From: Triticum aestivum
Lineage: Eukaryota; Streptophyta; Magnoliopsida; Poales; Poaceae
Direction of reading: 5' to 3'
Length of the DNA stretch: 64,000 nucleotides
Assembly: GCF_018294505.1 (NCBI RefSeq)
Contig: NC_057800.1
Coordinates: 471,678,955-471,742,954 of the forward strand
The stretch's first letter is position 1. Each line of letters starts with the position of its first letter. Under the pieces are notes generated by a model, which saw only the letters and a list, made by a program, of their open reading frames with translations, did not search any database and was not told where the DNA came from. Both the position numbers and the translations under genes were made by a program. Of the stretch, positions 48,801 to 60,093 are shown piece after piece.

Positions 48801-49751
48801 TAGGTGGGGCTGCGACGTGTTGATCTTTCGCGGCCGGGCATGACCCGGGAAAGTGTGTCCGGCCAAATGGGATCAAGCGTGTTGGGTAAGTTGGTGCACC
48901 CCTGCAGGGAAGTTAATCTATTCGAATAGCCGTGATCTTCGGTAACAGGACGACTTGGAGTTGTACCGAGACCTTATGACAACTAGAACCGGATACTTAA
49001 TAAAACACACCCTTCCAAGTGCCAGATACAACCGGTGGTCGCTCTCTCTCAGGGTTACGAGGAGGGGATCGCCGGGTAGGATTAATGCTATGTGATGTTA
49101 CTTGGAGGACTTCAACCTACCCTCTTCTACCTGTTGCAAGACGAAGGTGGCTAGAAGCGTAGTCTTCGATAAGACTAGCTATCCCCCTCTTATTCTGGCA
49201 TTCTGCAGTTCAGTCCACTGATATGGCCCTTTACACATATACCCATGCATATGTAGTGTAGTTCCTTGCTTGTGAGTACTTTGGATGAGTACTCACGGTT
49301 GCTTTCTCCCCCCTTTTTTCCCCTTTCCTTTCTTTCTGGTTGTCGCAACCAGATGCTGGAGTCCAGGAGCCAGACGCCACCGTCGACGACGACCCCTACT
49401 ACACCGGAGGTGCCTACTACTACGTGCAGCCCGCTGTCGACGACCAGGAGTAGTTAGGAGGATCCCAGGCAGGAGGCCTGCGCCTCTTTCGATCTATATC
49501 CCAGTTTGTGCTAGCCTTCTTAAGGCAAACTTGTTTAACTTATGTCTGTACTCAGATATTGTTGCTTCCGCTGACTCGTCTATGATCGAGCACTTGTATT
49601 CGAGCCCTCGAGGCCCCTGGCTTGTATTATGATGCTTGTATGACTTATTTTATTTGTAGAGTTGTGTTGTGATATCTTCCCGCGAGTCCCTGATCTTGAT
49701 CGTACACGTTTGCGTGTATGATTAGTGTACGATTGAATCGGGGGTGTCACA
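45849..49751 (+). repeat. E4 3' LTR
   Basis: Same ends and layout as the 5' LTR. CACCCCTGCAGGG is at 48897-48909. Confidence 0.94.
46375..47360. other. GC/CpG-rich island in E4 3' LTR
   Basis: Counterpart of 38260-39250 with small indels relative to it. Confidence 0.75.
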
Positions 49752-49756
49752 ACGAC
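49752..49756. repeat. E4 target-site duplication, right (ACGAC)
   Basis: Partner of 37714-37718. Confidence 0.95.
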
Positions 49757-50485
49757 GGGGACACCTCGGCGGCCACATCACCGGCGTCGGGCGAAAAGGC
49801 CGCGATAAACCTCTTTTTGGCCATTGGCTACTCGAGCTCCTCAGCACATAGGCAGAGGTTGAGGATGGAGGCGCCGGTGATGGTGGTGACCTACCAATGG
49901 TTTCGAGGGTCGTGTGTGTCTGTGTGAGCGGAGGTTGTGTTTGAGGAAATACTGCTGCAACTGAAAATTTTACTAGGCGGGAGTAACAAGGCAGGGCTAC
50001 TAAAAATTTGGATCAAGGGCGAGCAGATATTTTTGAGATTGCGAGGGATGCAGAGGCGGGAGTAAAATGCCGGGGCTACTAAAAATTTGAATCGAGGGAC
50101 TGAAGCAGAGCGGGAGTAACAGACATCGCACACGGTCTGCACATACTAATCGTGTGCTATCAAGCATTAAAACCTTCCAGGCGGTAGATATTTTTGAGAT
50201 TGCGAGGGATGCAGAGGCGGGAGTTTTGGGGGAGCGAGCTAGTGTGCTTGACACGCCGGTTGCGGACTGTAGCCGACGCAGCCATAGGCGTAGTATACAC
50301 CGACAGTGATCCAAGATATTTTGTACTAAATCTCAAGGTTCGTGAGAATAAACCGTGTTGGATCTACTTGATTTGAATTACAAAATGGGGTCACAGGGGC
50401 AATGGACGGTGTTTGAATTGCTAGACCTTTTATATGCAGTGAACATGCAACTGTATGTGTGTCGTAAAAGAATTGGAATTATTCA
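49757..50485. other. 5' flank of the AP2/ERF pseudogene beyond E4, with a duplicated block
   Basis: The GC-rich 49757-49870 joins the AP2/ERF frame region when E4 is removed. An ATG at 49821 on the minus strand opens a frame, but it is not the AP2 frame. At 50026-50066 and again at 50187-50227 an approximately 40-bp block (TATTTTTGAGATTGCGAGGG and following) is repeated. GGCTACTAAAAATTTG is also duplicated (about 49996 and 50075). Confidence 0.5.
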
Positions 50486-52978
50486 GGGTTCGTTTGGACA
50501 TTTCATACATTAAACTGGTTTTCTAGCCATTTCAGGTGCACAATTCAAAATTAAACTACATGCACATGCTCCGGTGCATACAAATTGGTTGAAAAATCAA
50601 ATCTGTGTCCTTCAGTGCATGCTTAGGTCTTATGGAAGAAATGGGAATGAATTTTTCGGGGTTCGTTTGGCCTTTTTTATACATTAACTGGGTTTTCTAG
50701 GCATTTTATGTGCATAATTCAAATTGGAACTACAAGCACATGCTCCAATGCACTAAAGTTGGTTGAAAAATCACATGTGTGTCCTTGGGTGAATTTCTAG
50801 GTCCCATGCAAAAGATGGGAGTGAATTTCAAACACTAGGCACTGTTGATTACCGGCAAAATGTTGAGATACCTGGTTTTTAAATTCTAGTAAATCCAAAA
50901 CTCGTCTGAAATTCATGAAACTTCGCATGCTATCATGGAGCGGCATCAACATGCCGTGGTGAAAATTTTGTCCCATTTGGGGCAGGTTTGGGTATAAGCT
51001 TCTCACAAACCAGAGCTTCTCACAACAAGCATGATGGTTTTAATAGGGAACGTACCACCTTTGGGGACGGGACGATATCCGTTGCCTCTTATTGCTTTCA
51101 AAAAATTTCTAGTGTCAACATAGAACAACAGGAGTGTTGTGTTCAATCTTGGAATTTTTCGGGGTTCGTTTGGCCTTTTTTATACATTAACTGGGTTTTC
51201 TAGGCATTTTATGTGCACAATTCAAATTTGAACTACAAGCACATGCTCCAATGCACCAAAGTTGGTTGAAAAATCACATGTGTGTCCTTGGGTGAATTTC
51301 TAGGTCCCATGCAAGAAATGGGAATGAAATTCAAACACCGTGGCACTGTTGATTGTCGACAAAACGTTGAGATGCCTGGTTTTTAAATTCTAGTAAATCC
51401 AAAACTCGTCTGAAATTCATGAAACTTGGCATGCTATCATGGAGCGGCATGAACATGCCGTGGTGAAATTTTTGTCGCATTTGGGGTAGGTTCGGGTATA
51501 TGCTTCTCACAAACCAGAGCTTCTCACAACAAGCATGATGGTTTCGATAGGGAACATACCACCTTTGGTGACGAGACGATATTCGCTGCCTCTTATTGCT
51601 TTCAAAAAATTTCTCATGTCAACATAGAATAACAGGAGTGTTGTGTCAATTTTTGGGATTTTTCGGGGTTCATTTGGACATTTTTATGCATTAACTAAGT
51701 TTTCAATGCATTTATGTGCATAATTCAAATTTGAAGTACATGCACATGCTCCAGTGCATATAAATTGGTTGAAAATCAAATCTGTGTCCTTGGGTGCATG
51801 CTTAGGTCCCATGGAAGAAATGGGAATGAATTTCAAACACCAGGGCACCGTTAATTGCCGGCAAAACATTGAGATGCCTCATTTTTAAATTCTAGTTAAT
51901 CTGAAACTCGTCTGAATTTCATGAGACATGGCATGCTATCATGGAGTGGCATCAACATGCCGTGTTAAAAAAATTGTCACATTTGGGGCAGGTTCCGGTC
52001 AATGCTTCTCACAAACCAGAGCTTCTCAGAACAAGCATGATGGTTTCGGTAGGGAACGTCCCACCTTTGGGGATGAAATGATATCCATTGCCTCTTATTG
52101 CTTTCAAAATTTTTCTCATGTCAACATAGAGTAACAGGAGTGTTGTGTCAATTTTTGGGATTTTTCGGGGTTCGTTTGGACATTTTTGTGCATTAACTGA
52201 GTTTTGAATGCATTTATGTGCATAATTCAAATTTGAACTACATGCACATGCTCCAGTGCATATAAATTGGTTGAAAAATCAAATCTATGTCCTTGGGGGA
52301 ATGCTTAGGTCCCATGCAAGAAATGGGTATGAATTTCAAACACTAGGGCACCGTTCATTGCCGGCAAAACATTGAGATGCCTCATTTTTAAATTCTAGTA
52401 AATCCAAAACTCGTCTGAAATTTCTGAAACTTAGCATGCTTTCATGGAGCGGCATCAACATGCCGTGGTAAAATTTTGTCCCGTTTGGGGCAGGTTTGGG
52501 TATATGCTTCTCACAAACCAGAGCTTCTCACAATAAGCATCATGGTTTCGGTAGGGAACGTCCCACCTTTGGGGACGAAATGATATCCACTGCCTCTTAT
52601 TGCTTCCAAATTTTTTCTCGTGTCAACATAGAACAAGAGGAGTGTTGTGTCAATTTTTGTGATTTTTTGGGGTTCTTTTGGACATTTTTATGCATTAACT
52701 GAGTTTTCAATGCATTTATGTGCATAATTCAAATCTGAACTACATGCACATGCTCCAGTGCATATAAATTGGTTAAAAAGTCAAATATGTGTCCTTGGGG
52801 GCATGCTTAGGTCCCATGCAAGAAATGGGAATGAATTTCAAACACCAGGGCACCGTTGATTGTCGACAAAACAATGAGATGCCTGGTTTTTAAATTCTAG
52901 TAAATCCAAAACTCGTCTGAAATTTATGAAACTTGGCATGCAATTATGGAATGGCACCCGACATGATGTGGTATTTTT
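50486..52978. repeat. tandem array, unit about 503 bp, about 4.6 units
   Basis: The marker GGGGTTC followed by TTTGG occurs at 50658, 51161, 51665, 52167 and 52669, spacings of 502-504 bp. A shortened unit begins at 50486. Each unit holds ACATGCTCCAATGCA-type, CCAAAACTCGTCTGAAAT-type and GCTTCTCACAAACCAGAGCT blocks in the same order. A short frame (SQTRASHNKHDGFGRERPTF) is open in several units but always ends within about 70 codons, so coding is unlikely. Sequence decays after 52960. I do not recognise the family. Confidence 0.9.
50941..50956. repeat. short hairpin inside each 503-bp unit
   Basis: CGGCATCAACATGCCG forms a 6-bp stem with a 4-base loop. It recurs at about 51445, 51947 and 52450 with one or no base changes. 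Confidence 0.6.
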
Positions 52979-53420
52979 CATGTCCATTTTGAGAGAAGGC
53001 GCACTCGAATAATGACAACCAACAAGGCATTTTGAAAAAATAGCTGCCAGTTTAATATCTCAAATGTTTGTATAATTCTAACCGTCTGCGTTCTGCTAAC
53101 CATTCACGTGATGCCACGTGTCTTGGTTTTACTGGCTGTAGGAGGGGCCGTGCGGACATCTGCTTGACCTTGACTGAGCGGGAGGCGTGCGAGTGCAGTC
53201 CGGTGCGCAGGCTAACCGAGAGGCGTGCAAGCCGTCCTCCAATGCGCAGGCTCACTAGGAAGCGTGTGAGCTGTACGCTACGCATGCTCACTAGGAAGCG
53301 AGCCCTTTGACTTGCATGGCCGCCCGCCTTCGTCTCCATTAATGGCACCCGAGCCGCTGTTTAATACGGACGTCCTTATTGTTCGCCTCCCATTCCTCCC
53401 CCCTGTAGACCTCCACCGCC
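52979..53420. other. spacer upstream of the Pro/Ala-rich ORF
   Basis: It contains two GGCGTGC/GCAGGCT-type duplications (53180-53300). No gene is seen; it may be the promoter side of the following ORF. Confidence 0.4.
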
Positions 53421-54085
53421 ATGGTGCAGAATGATCATCTGCCACTAGTCTTCAAGTTTGGTGAAGTCAACTCCGAGCCGAAGGAGATAGAAAATAAGGA
53501 GGAATGGGGCCTCATGGACATGGCCCAGAACGAGCTGGCCGCGGCGGCTACTGCCCCCGCTCCCGTCCCAACTCCCATCCCCGCGCCCGCGCCAGCGACC
53601 ATCCCTGTAGCATTGACGGGCTGGTCGCCCAGCACTATCACATAGCTGGAAGCCGCGGGCGTCAACGAGGTCTCCACGGACCCGCGCGAGATCGTGTACA
53701 TGCCAGCGCCAGCGCCCGTGCCCGTGCGCGCCCCTCCACCCACCGTAGCACCGGCCCCCGTGCATTTGGCTGCACCCGCCATGCCCGTGCGCACCCCACC
53801 ACCCACAACGGCGCCGGTCCCTGTGCGTTTGGCTGCACCTGCTGTGCCCGTGCCCCCCCCCTCAGCGGCATGGGACGCTGCTGTTGACCGCTACCTCTCA
53901 GCGGCGCCAGTTGACGTCCTCCCGCGCCCACCCGTCGATCGCGCGATGACATGATGTTTGATTTACAAGTGAAGAACATTTCGTGCTGCCTTGAAGAATT
54001 CAACAACAGTATCCCGGAGGATGACAACGACAACGACGGCGCGGCACGCCGCCTCCGCCGCCACCAAAAATTCTCGATCATATGA
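53421..54085 (+). pseudogene. Pro/Ala-rich protein of unknown function, stop and frameshift
   Basis: An ATG in good context (CCGCCATGG) at 53421 opens a frame with a charged start (FKFGEVNSEPKEIENKEEWG), then a Pro/Ala run. A TAG at 53643-53645 interrupts it. The same frame resumes with LEAAGVNEVSTDPREIVYM and three imperfect repeats of a VPVR-PPPT-APVPV-LAAPA type, to a TGA at 53952-53954. An overlapping frame from ATG 53951 to 54085 (FDLQVKNISCCLEEFNNS, acidic, then RRLRRHQ) looks like the rest of the same protein after a one-base shift. No family recognised. It lies between the tandem array and the KIB-type pseudogene. Confidence 0.5.
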
Positions 54086-54728
54086 ATGTAAATTCGCAGT
54101 GTGATTGAATGAAAGATATGGTTTGAACGAACTTGCATTTTTCTCTCTTAATGTAGAGACTTATCAAATGATTTTCTTTTGAAAAAAAGTCAACGGTTTT
54201 TAAATATGAAACACTTATCGCAAACGTTTTAGTTAGAACACCCGTATGCAAACTGACAGCTTCCCCAGGAAGCCAACGGAAAATGTGTCGAGCAGGATTG
54301 CTGCATCCCTTCAATGCAAACGGTTGTTTTGCATGACCCGTGTGCAACCACGTACAAAAAATTGGGTAAGATTTGCATATCTGTCATTTTGGGTGTGTTG
54401 CCATGTCTCAAACTAGAAAGATTGACATTTGTTTATCTAGTAACATTGCCATTTGTCAACCTTGTAACACTGCGATTTGTCAAAATATGCAGCTACAAAT
54501 CACTAGCACTATCTAATTTTTACAACTAAAATTACTAGCACTGTTCATATGAACACCACTAGTAGGCGTGAGTTCATGGACGCATATGCATATGTACCAT
54601 TGATTACATACAACAAGTCATCAACCCACAACAACAACGAGGATACACGTTGGATTATAGATCATTTCCAACAAAACATTCTAGTAAAGTTTTTCTCACA
54701 CAACAAATAAAAAGCGATGAAATGTACT
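54086..54728. other. AT-rich spacer between two convergent pseudogenes
   Basis: It carries a TTTGTCAACCTTGTAAC/TTTATCTAGTAACATTG-type short duplication (54425-54485). No gene is seen. Confidence 0.4.
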
Positions 54729-56104
54729 TCAACTCAACCACTCGTCGGCGTTGGAAATGCTTGCTTTGAACCAGAAGTGATTCTCTGGGAAGGGCCAGCT
54801 ACTGTCAATCTCGAGACCAACGCAGGACTGATCATCGAGGCTGAAGCGGCCTATGTCAGGAGCCATGTTGGAAAGATAGGGAAGAATAGTAATGTCTGAG
54901 GTATAGATACAGTTACTTCTCATAAATGGTAGTAACTTTGTGTAAACAGCAGCTGGATCGCCTTCCACCATCATTGGATAGTTTTGTCCAAGGAAGAGCG
55001 AGTTTCCTCGAAGACTTTCAATACTGAACCAGGGAGAATGTGTTGGCGCTAGTACACTAGTATCCATCCCGAATACCCTACAACGGATGTTGGAATAGGT
55101 CCGGAGAGTGCGATCATACGAGACAACACCTGCTTCCTTAAGAACATCAGCAGTGCCCTGTATACAGACAAGAATAGGTGATCCATCGGAATAAGTTGCC
55201 AGGCGCCATTGAGTATATGGGTCCTGCTCGTCCTCATGCTCGTGAATAAAATTTTCATGTATAGGTGGTGGACTATTCACATGACCTTGGAAACACAAGA
55301 AGGTTAATTAGTAAAGGGAAACTAGCTAATTCGCATGCATGTGGATGAAACCATTATAATTACGATGGAAGACAAACATACCGAAATCATAAGGATTCCA
55401 TGCAAAAATAGTGCCACGAGTTGTGGCAGCAAACACAAGACCCTCGTATTGAATTGCATCACAGTAGTCATCCATGTATAGAAACAGATTTTTGAGCAAT
55501 ATCCATCGAGTCGAACCATGAAGGACGGAAACAAGCTTGTCGAAGATAGCGACAGCATAAGCATCCCTATAACCCCAAGAGCGGTTGGGAACTCAACAAA
55601 TTGCTATCTTCCATAGAGGACAGTCGGCATGATCATATTTGAACTCACGTAGAATACCAGTGTACTCAACCTCTGGGTAGTCATCTGAGATTTTCGAAGT
55701 GGAAGCCGGTGACGAGTGTACACATTCACAAGTTCCCACTCGCAGTTGTACCCAATATGAAAAACCCAATCTCCATTTGTGCCTGCCCAAGCCTTGCCCT
55801 CAAGCGATGGCATCTTAACATCATACATATTATTATCAAGCGGCATTAACTTACACAAGGCAAGGCTTCCCTCGTCCCTGCGCCAGTCAGCAGGGTCACG
55901 GCGAAAAAGATAGGGGAGATCAAACCACTCCTGGACCCTTGGGTTCCTTGTAATGATGTTATTAGTTGAGTCGAGAATGGTCTTGAACGGACCTGCCATG
56001 CTAGCCGAGGTGATGATGTCGCACCGATCAATGAGTTCCTCCACCGCGTCATCATTCAGATCGGGGCAAGAATAACAACGTCGTTTCCGGCTTGTTCCCT
56101 CCAT
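54729..56104 (-). pseudogene. KIB/DUF295-type beta-propeller protein, frameshift and nonsense codon
   Basis: The ATG is at 56104 (MEGTSRKRRCYSC). A degenerate F-box-like stretch follows (CPDLNDDAVEELIDRCDIIT), then LPYLFRRDPADWRRDEGS, EGKAWAGTNGDWVFHIGYN and WELVNVYTRHRLPL, which is typical of the DUF295/KIB1-4 propeller. A one-base loss near 55695 shifts the frame and a TGA at 55593-55595 interrupts it where relatives would have a sense codon. Exon 1 ends at 55382 before a GTATGT donor. A 96-bp intron (55381-55286) is followed by exon 2 (55285-54729) with TQWRLATYSDGSPILVC, VVSYDRTLRTYSNIRCRVFG and MAPDIGRFSLDDQSCVGLE. Full length would be about 420 residues, normal for the family. Intact members act as F-box or F-box-derived proteins; this copy is inactive. 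Confidence 0.78.
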
Positions 56105-56332
56105 GGAGAAGACGATCAAACAATGGCAGAAGGAAGGGTGAAGGCAAATGGAGGAGGGAGGAAGAGCTAGCGTGCGACAGCAGTTCCAAATCGAGAGGGA
56201 AAGGCAAAGAGTCGATGGACGGTTGCCACAGTACATGAAGAGGCGCCTGGGGAGCGAACGGTTGCCACTGAGGTCACACACTGACGACAAGGGCCAAGTT
56301 AACCACATGCAATCCCATCGCACAACACGCAC

Positions 56333-56825
56333 GTCTTGTTAAGTTGAACCGTTGCTGTTCTCTTGTGTCAATGCAAACAGTTCATCCGAGTGGGCCGCAT
56401 GCCGTATATCGCACACACCTTGATCTGGCTGACCGTTTCTTTGTGTTGCCTATCACAAACAGTTCATCCGAGTGAACCGTATGATGTATATCGCATACAC
56501 GTTCATCTGGGTGCCTATTTCTTTTGTGTTGTCTAATCACAAACAGTTCATCCGAGTGAACCGTATGCTGTGTATCGCACGCGCCTTCATCTGGCTGCCC
56601 GTTTATTTTGTTCCTCCTCATCGCAAACAGTCAATTGAACTGAACTATATGCCCTTCATTGCACATGCAACTAAAATCTGAACCGTGTTTGATGCATCCT
56701 CCATCCTAACGTTTTCACCTTTTTTGACAGTTTTCGTACACCACCGTTTGCAATTATTGCATCACACATAGTTTCTCGAAGGGTCTCTGATCATAGTGTC
56801 GCGTTAGCAGCATCCTGCAGTAGTG
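56333..56825 (-). mobile_element. right end of a CACTA element of a different family
   Basis: It ends CCTGCAGTAGTG at 56825, the inverse of a CACTACTGCAGG terminal repeat, followed by TGT as a possible 3-bp duplication. The last 490 bp are subterminal repeats. The left end was not found back to 49757, so the limits are unknown. The KIB-type pseudogene, the Pro/Ala-rich ORF and the 503-bp array may all be cargo. Confidence 0.65.
56373..56640. repeat. CACTA subterminal repeat, period about 85 bp
   Basis: AAACAGTTCATCCGAGTG followed by a CCGTATG variant, a TATCGCA word and CATCTGG occurs three times (about 56376, 56458, 56543), with a partial fourth. Confidence 0.8.
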
Positions 56826-56828
56826 TGT

Positions 56829-58510
56829 GCAGTTCCCATTGAAATCAAGCTGAGCACCCCTGTTTGCACAAATACAAAATAAGTGATTAGTATAAAGCAA
56901 ACTGTACTATGAATTGACAGTTTAAATAGGCCTCTACATGGTCCATGTAGATCACACTTTAAAAAAATGGAACTCACTGGAAAGAATCCTAGAACAACAT
57001 TGTACTTGCGCATCACAACAAAAAAGATGGAGATCTATCAGTCCTTCTGAGCTGAAGTTAGTTTGGTCTTGTGGGGAGTAATGTAACCATCATTCAACTG
57101 CTCCTTCTGATGAGAAGATAGACATGGCTTCTTCATCCTGTCATAATCGGAACTAGTCACTTCACATACTCCATATTCTTCTTTAAAGGAGGATGATCCT
57201 GTTGTGCAAAGACAAGAGGACAACTAAATGCTAGCATCCCTGTTTGCTCGAAAAAAAGGAAAGGAAATATTTAAAACAACAGAGATGAAGCACTTCTCAA
57301 GGACAATACCACTTTGTCATGACAGTATCTAAACAGTAGCACAACACCAATAGAGATGACAAAGCTCAATCATATGGATGAAATCCGTGGGAGAGTAACA
57401 ACCTTTGTCAAGAGGCTTATTGTGTAGAGCATACAAATCAAGCACTTCTCCGGAACCATATATTGTTATCTACTGTGGTTGCCATGCTTACTATATACTC
57501 CTCGATTAGTTTAATGTTTCCAACATCTTCTTGTGCAGTTCTACTAAAATATATGGTATCTTCGAAGAAGGTCCCTGTTTGCACAAGTAGAGATAATTAC
57601 ATATTACATTAAGAGTGGCATCAAACCAGTGGCAAAAAAATTGCTCCTTCCAGCCATAGCAATAAATTAAGATGCAAAACTATATCATTACTTGTGTCAT
57701 CACAGTTCCAGTGCTTCATTACAGCACCAGGAGTTGGTTTTTGTTTTTCTCCCGCTTGTTCTTCCCGTTCATCACTTGGTTCAATAACAGACAAGATTCG
57801 TCTTCAATGGAATATTTGTCATGTAAATTAGGGAGCACAAGTATAGCACTAAACAACAACATTAATTTTTTGATGAAAGTGGCAAAATACATGCCAAAAC
57901 TTGTGCAATATCCTTATCTTACCTCAATGGGATATTACGGTGCACATACAGATTGGAAGTCTTGTCTCCATTTGAGTAGTTCACTAAAATCAAGCAACAT
58001 TACCGTGCAGGTAGCACAACAATGAAAGCACACTACACAATCATGTGAAAGAAGGCTAGTACTGACCTCTCATGACGCGGAATTCAAACAACTCATAAGA
58101 AGAATATCTGAACCAAATTTGCCAACACAGATAGGAAGTAAGATCTCTTCTTGTGCAGTTCCACTAAGATCAGGCAATCAAGCAACGTTGTCAGTGTGAC
58201 ATTTTGGTTGAACTGCACAAAACACTCCTAAAACAAAAGTGTTTTGTGCAGTGTAACAAAAGGTCACAATAGCAACGAGGTGAAGTAGATAACCTTGTTT
58301 ACACGAAGGTGCAAAGGAAACAACAAGTGCTGAATAACGGTGGATGACAGAGAAGCCAACAAAAAGAAGCATCTAACTTATCTAATTGCGAAACAAAGCA
58401 AGACAGTAGAATTTCTCAAACGGTGGCATTGATTCATATAACAGAGAAATTATATTAACAATAAAATTCATTAAACATGTATTTTGCTTTTAACTGTGGC
58501 ATTGCATCAA
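56829..58510 (-). pseudogene. degenerate B3-domain (REM-like) gene fragments
   Basis: Minus-strand exon-like pieces flanked by splice sites are seen. At 57190-57038, after a TTTGCACAACAG acceptor, the frame reads EEYGVCEVTSSDYDRMKK and DGYITPHKTKLTSAQKD. A shifted frame continues with ISIFFVVMRKYNVVLGFFP before a GTGAGT donor near 56975. Another piece at about 57570-57490 contains SSKIPYILVELHKK. The order 'PYIL/GYI, LT-AQK, IPIFV-VM-K-NV' is the inter-domain pattern of plant REM-type B3 proteins. I do not see a complete B3 DNA-binding domain, and stops or shifts are present. The CACTA end at 56825 interrupts its downstream side. The rest of the interval is intron-like. Confidence 0.4.
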
Positions 58511-58529
58511 TTTTCCAGCAGCATTATTA

Positions 58530-58875
58530 GAGGATTTTTGTTTATAGGGACTTTTTGGTGTAGGGACTAAAAAAATGTCCCTTTCAGTCCCATCTAAACC
58601 AAACAGGAGGGACTTTTAGGGACTAAAAGTGGGCATTTGGGACTAAAGAAAGAAGACCCCGAGGGAGAGTCTTTTTGGGATTTTTTCCAATAGTTGCCCC
58701 TGCCCCGCATCGCACCTTATCTCTATTAGTTCATTACTAAGGGTATCATGGTTTTTTAGCATGTCTTTTGATAACCTCTGGTCCATGTATACTCCCTAGA
58801 ACCAAGCAGGTAGGGACTAGGGACTTTTTAGTTGGGACTAAAAAAAGTCCTAGGACTTTTTAGCCAAACAGGGCC
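58530..58875. mobile_element. MITE-like insertion with TTA flanks
   Basis: About 346 bp is flanked by TTA at 58527-58529 and 58876-58878. Both arms carry inverted AGGGACTTTTT and AAAAAAAGTCC motifs, and the right end reads GCCAAACAGGGCC. A TTA duplication suggests PIF/Harbinger-derived. The outermost terminal repeat is poor, so the exact edges are uncertain. Confidence 0.45.
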
Positions 58876-58878
58876 TTA

Positions 58879-59194
58879 GATTAACAACAGCTAAAGAGTT
58901 GCATGGGAAAATGGGCTCACCATCACCATGTGCATCTACCGATGTATGAAGGGGTGATGCACAGTCTGTTTCCACAAAGAACAAACAACCAAGGAGCATA
59001 TTTGTGTTGGTCCTAGTTTTGTTATCTTTAGACACCTTTCCCTATGTGAGCACAGCAAATCTAGTCCTGTTGAAAGTCTACAGCCTTGTCCCCCAAAACA
59101 AAAAGATCAGTTCGTTACAGATGTGCGTACTGTGTTTGTCATTGTTTTCCCTTTTTGACCAACATAGGTGCTGGATAGCCAGTCTGTACTAGTA
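58879..59194. other. spacer, nothing recognised
   Basis: Single-copy-looking sequence without a supported gene. It may belong to the intron or flank of the B3-like fragment. Confidence 0.3.
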
Positions 59195-59455
59195 CTTTCC
59201 CCCTTCCTTTCCTCTTTGAACCACGTCCTAGATTCATGCTATACAACTTTCCCCCTTCCTTTCCTCTTTGAACCATGTCCTAGATTCATGCTATACAACT
59301 TTCCCCACTACTTTCCCCCTTCCTTTCCTTTTTGAACCCCACGTCCTAGATTCATGCTATACAACTTTCCCCACTACTTCCCCCCATTCCTTTCCTCTTT
59401 GAACCACGTCCTAGATTCATGCCATACAACTTTCCCCACTACTTTCCTGTTTGAT
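59195..59455. repeat. minisatellite, four copies of about 55-70 bp
   Basis: CCCCCTTCCTTTCCTCTTTG, then AACCACGTCCTAGATTCATG, then a CTATACAACTTTCCCC tail, repeated four times with small length changes. Confidence 0.9.
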
Positions 59456-59615
59456 CCAACACCAAGTTTCAAGTGCAGAAGCGGAAAAAGCCCATATGCA
59501 GCTAGAGCAATGCATGTGGAATAAGTAAATTATACCTTAAGGTTCTTGGGGTGTGGTTCGGTGGGCGACCAGAGGCCGTTCTGCCCACACTATGTACGAC
59601 AGTGAGGAAGAAGGG

Positions 59616-60093
59616 TGTCAGTGTCAAAACCGGCGAATCTCGGGTAGGGGGTCCCAAACTGTGTGTCTAAGGTCGATGGTAACAGGAGAGAGGGGACACA
59701 ATGTTTTACCCAGGTTCGGGCCCTCTCTATGGAGGTAATACCCTACGTCCTGCTTGATTGATCTTGATGAATATGAGTATTACAAGAGTTGATCGACCAC
59801 GAGATCGTAATGGCCAAACCCTAGAGGTCTAGCTTGTATGGCTATGGTAATGTATCTCTCCTCTGGACTAAGTCCTCCGGTTTATATAGACACCGGGAGG
59901 ATCTAGGGTTACACAAGGTCGGTTACAAAGAAAGGAATCAACATATTTGGTCACCAAGCTTGCCTTCCACGTCAAGGAGAGTCCCATCTAGACACGGGTG
60001 CAGTCTTCAGTCTTCGTATCTTCACAGGCCATCAGTCCGGCCCATGGCTAACAGGCCGGACGACCGAGGACCCCTTAGTCCAGGACTCCCTCA
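59616..60093 (-). repeat. E6 3' LTR
   Basis: 478 bp. The TATA box in inverse (TTTATATA) is at 59881-59888. Confidence 0.9.

Larger units (their letters stand above)
37719..49751 (+). mobile_element. E4: LARD-like LTR element, 3.9-kb LTRs, no coding internal domain
   Basis: The element is 12,033 bp with TGTGACGCCC...GTCACA ends and a perfect ACGAC duplication. The LTRs are 3,952 and 3,903 bp and the internal domain 4,178 bp. PBS and PPT are present, but no frame in the internal domain exceeds about 95 codons and none resembles gag or pol. Long LTRs around a non-coding internal domain is the definition of LARDs. It must be mobilised by proteins from another element. The LTRs differ by about 2 percent in the parts compared by eye. 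Confidence 0.94.

Noticed and set aside
50486..52978. CRISPR-like repeat array
   Set aside because: Units are about 503 bp, with no short repeat/spacer alternation, in a plant sequence.
54549..54560. CACTAGTAGG as a left CACTA end for the element ending at 56825
   Set aside because: It does not match CACTACTGCAGG beyond the first five bases and has no subterminal repeats.
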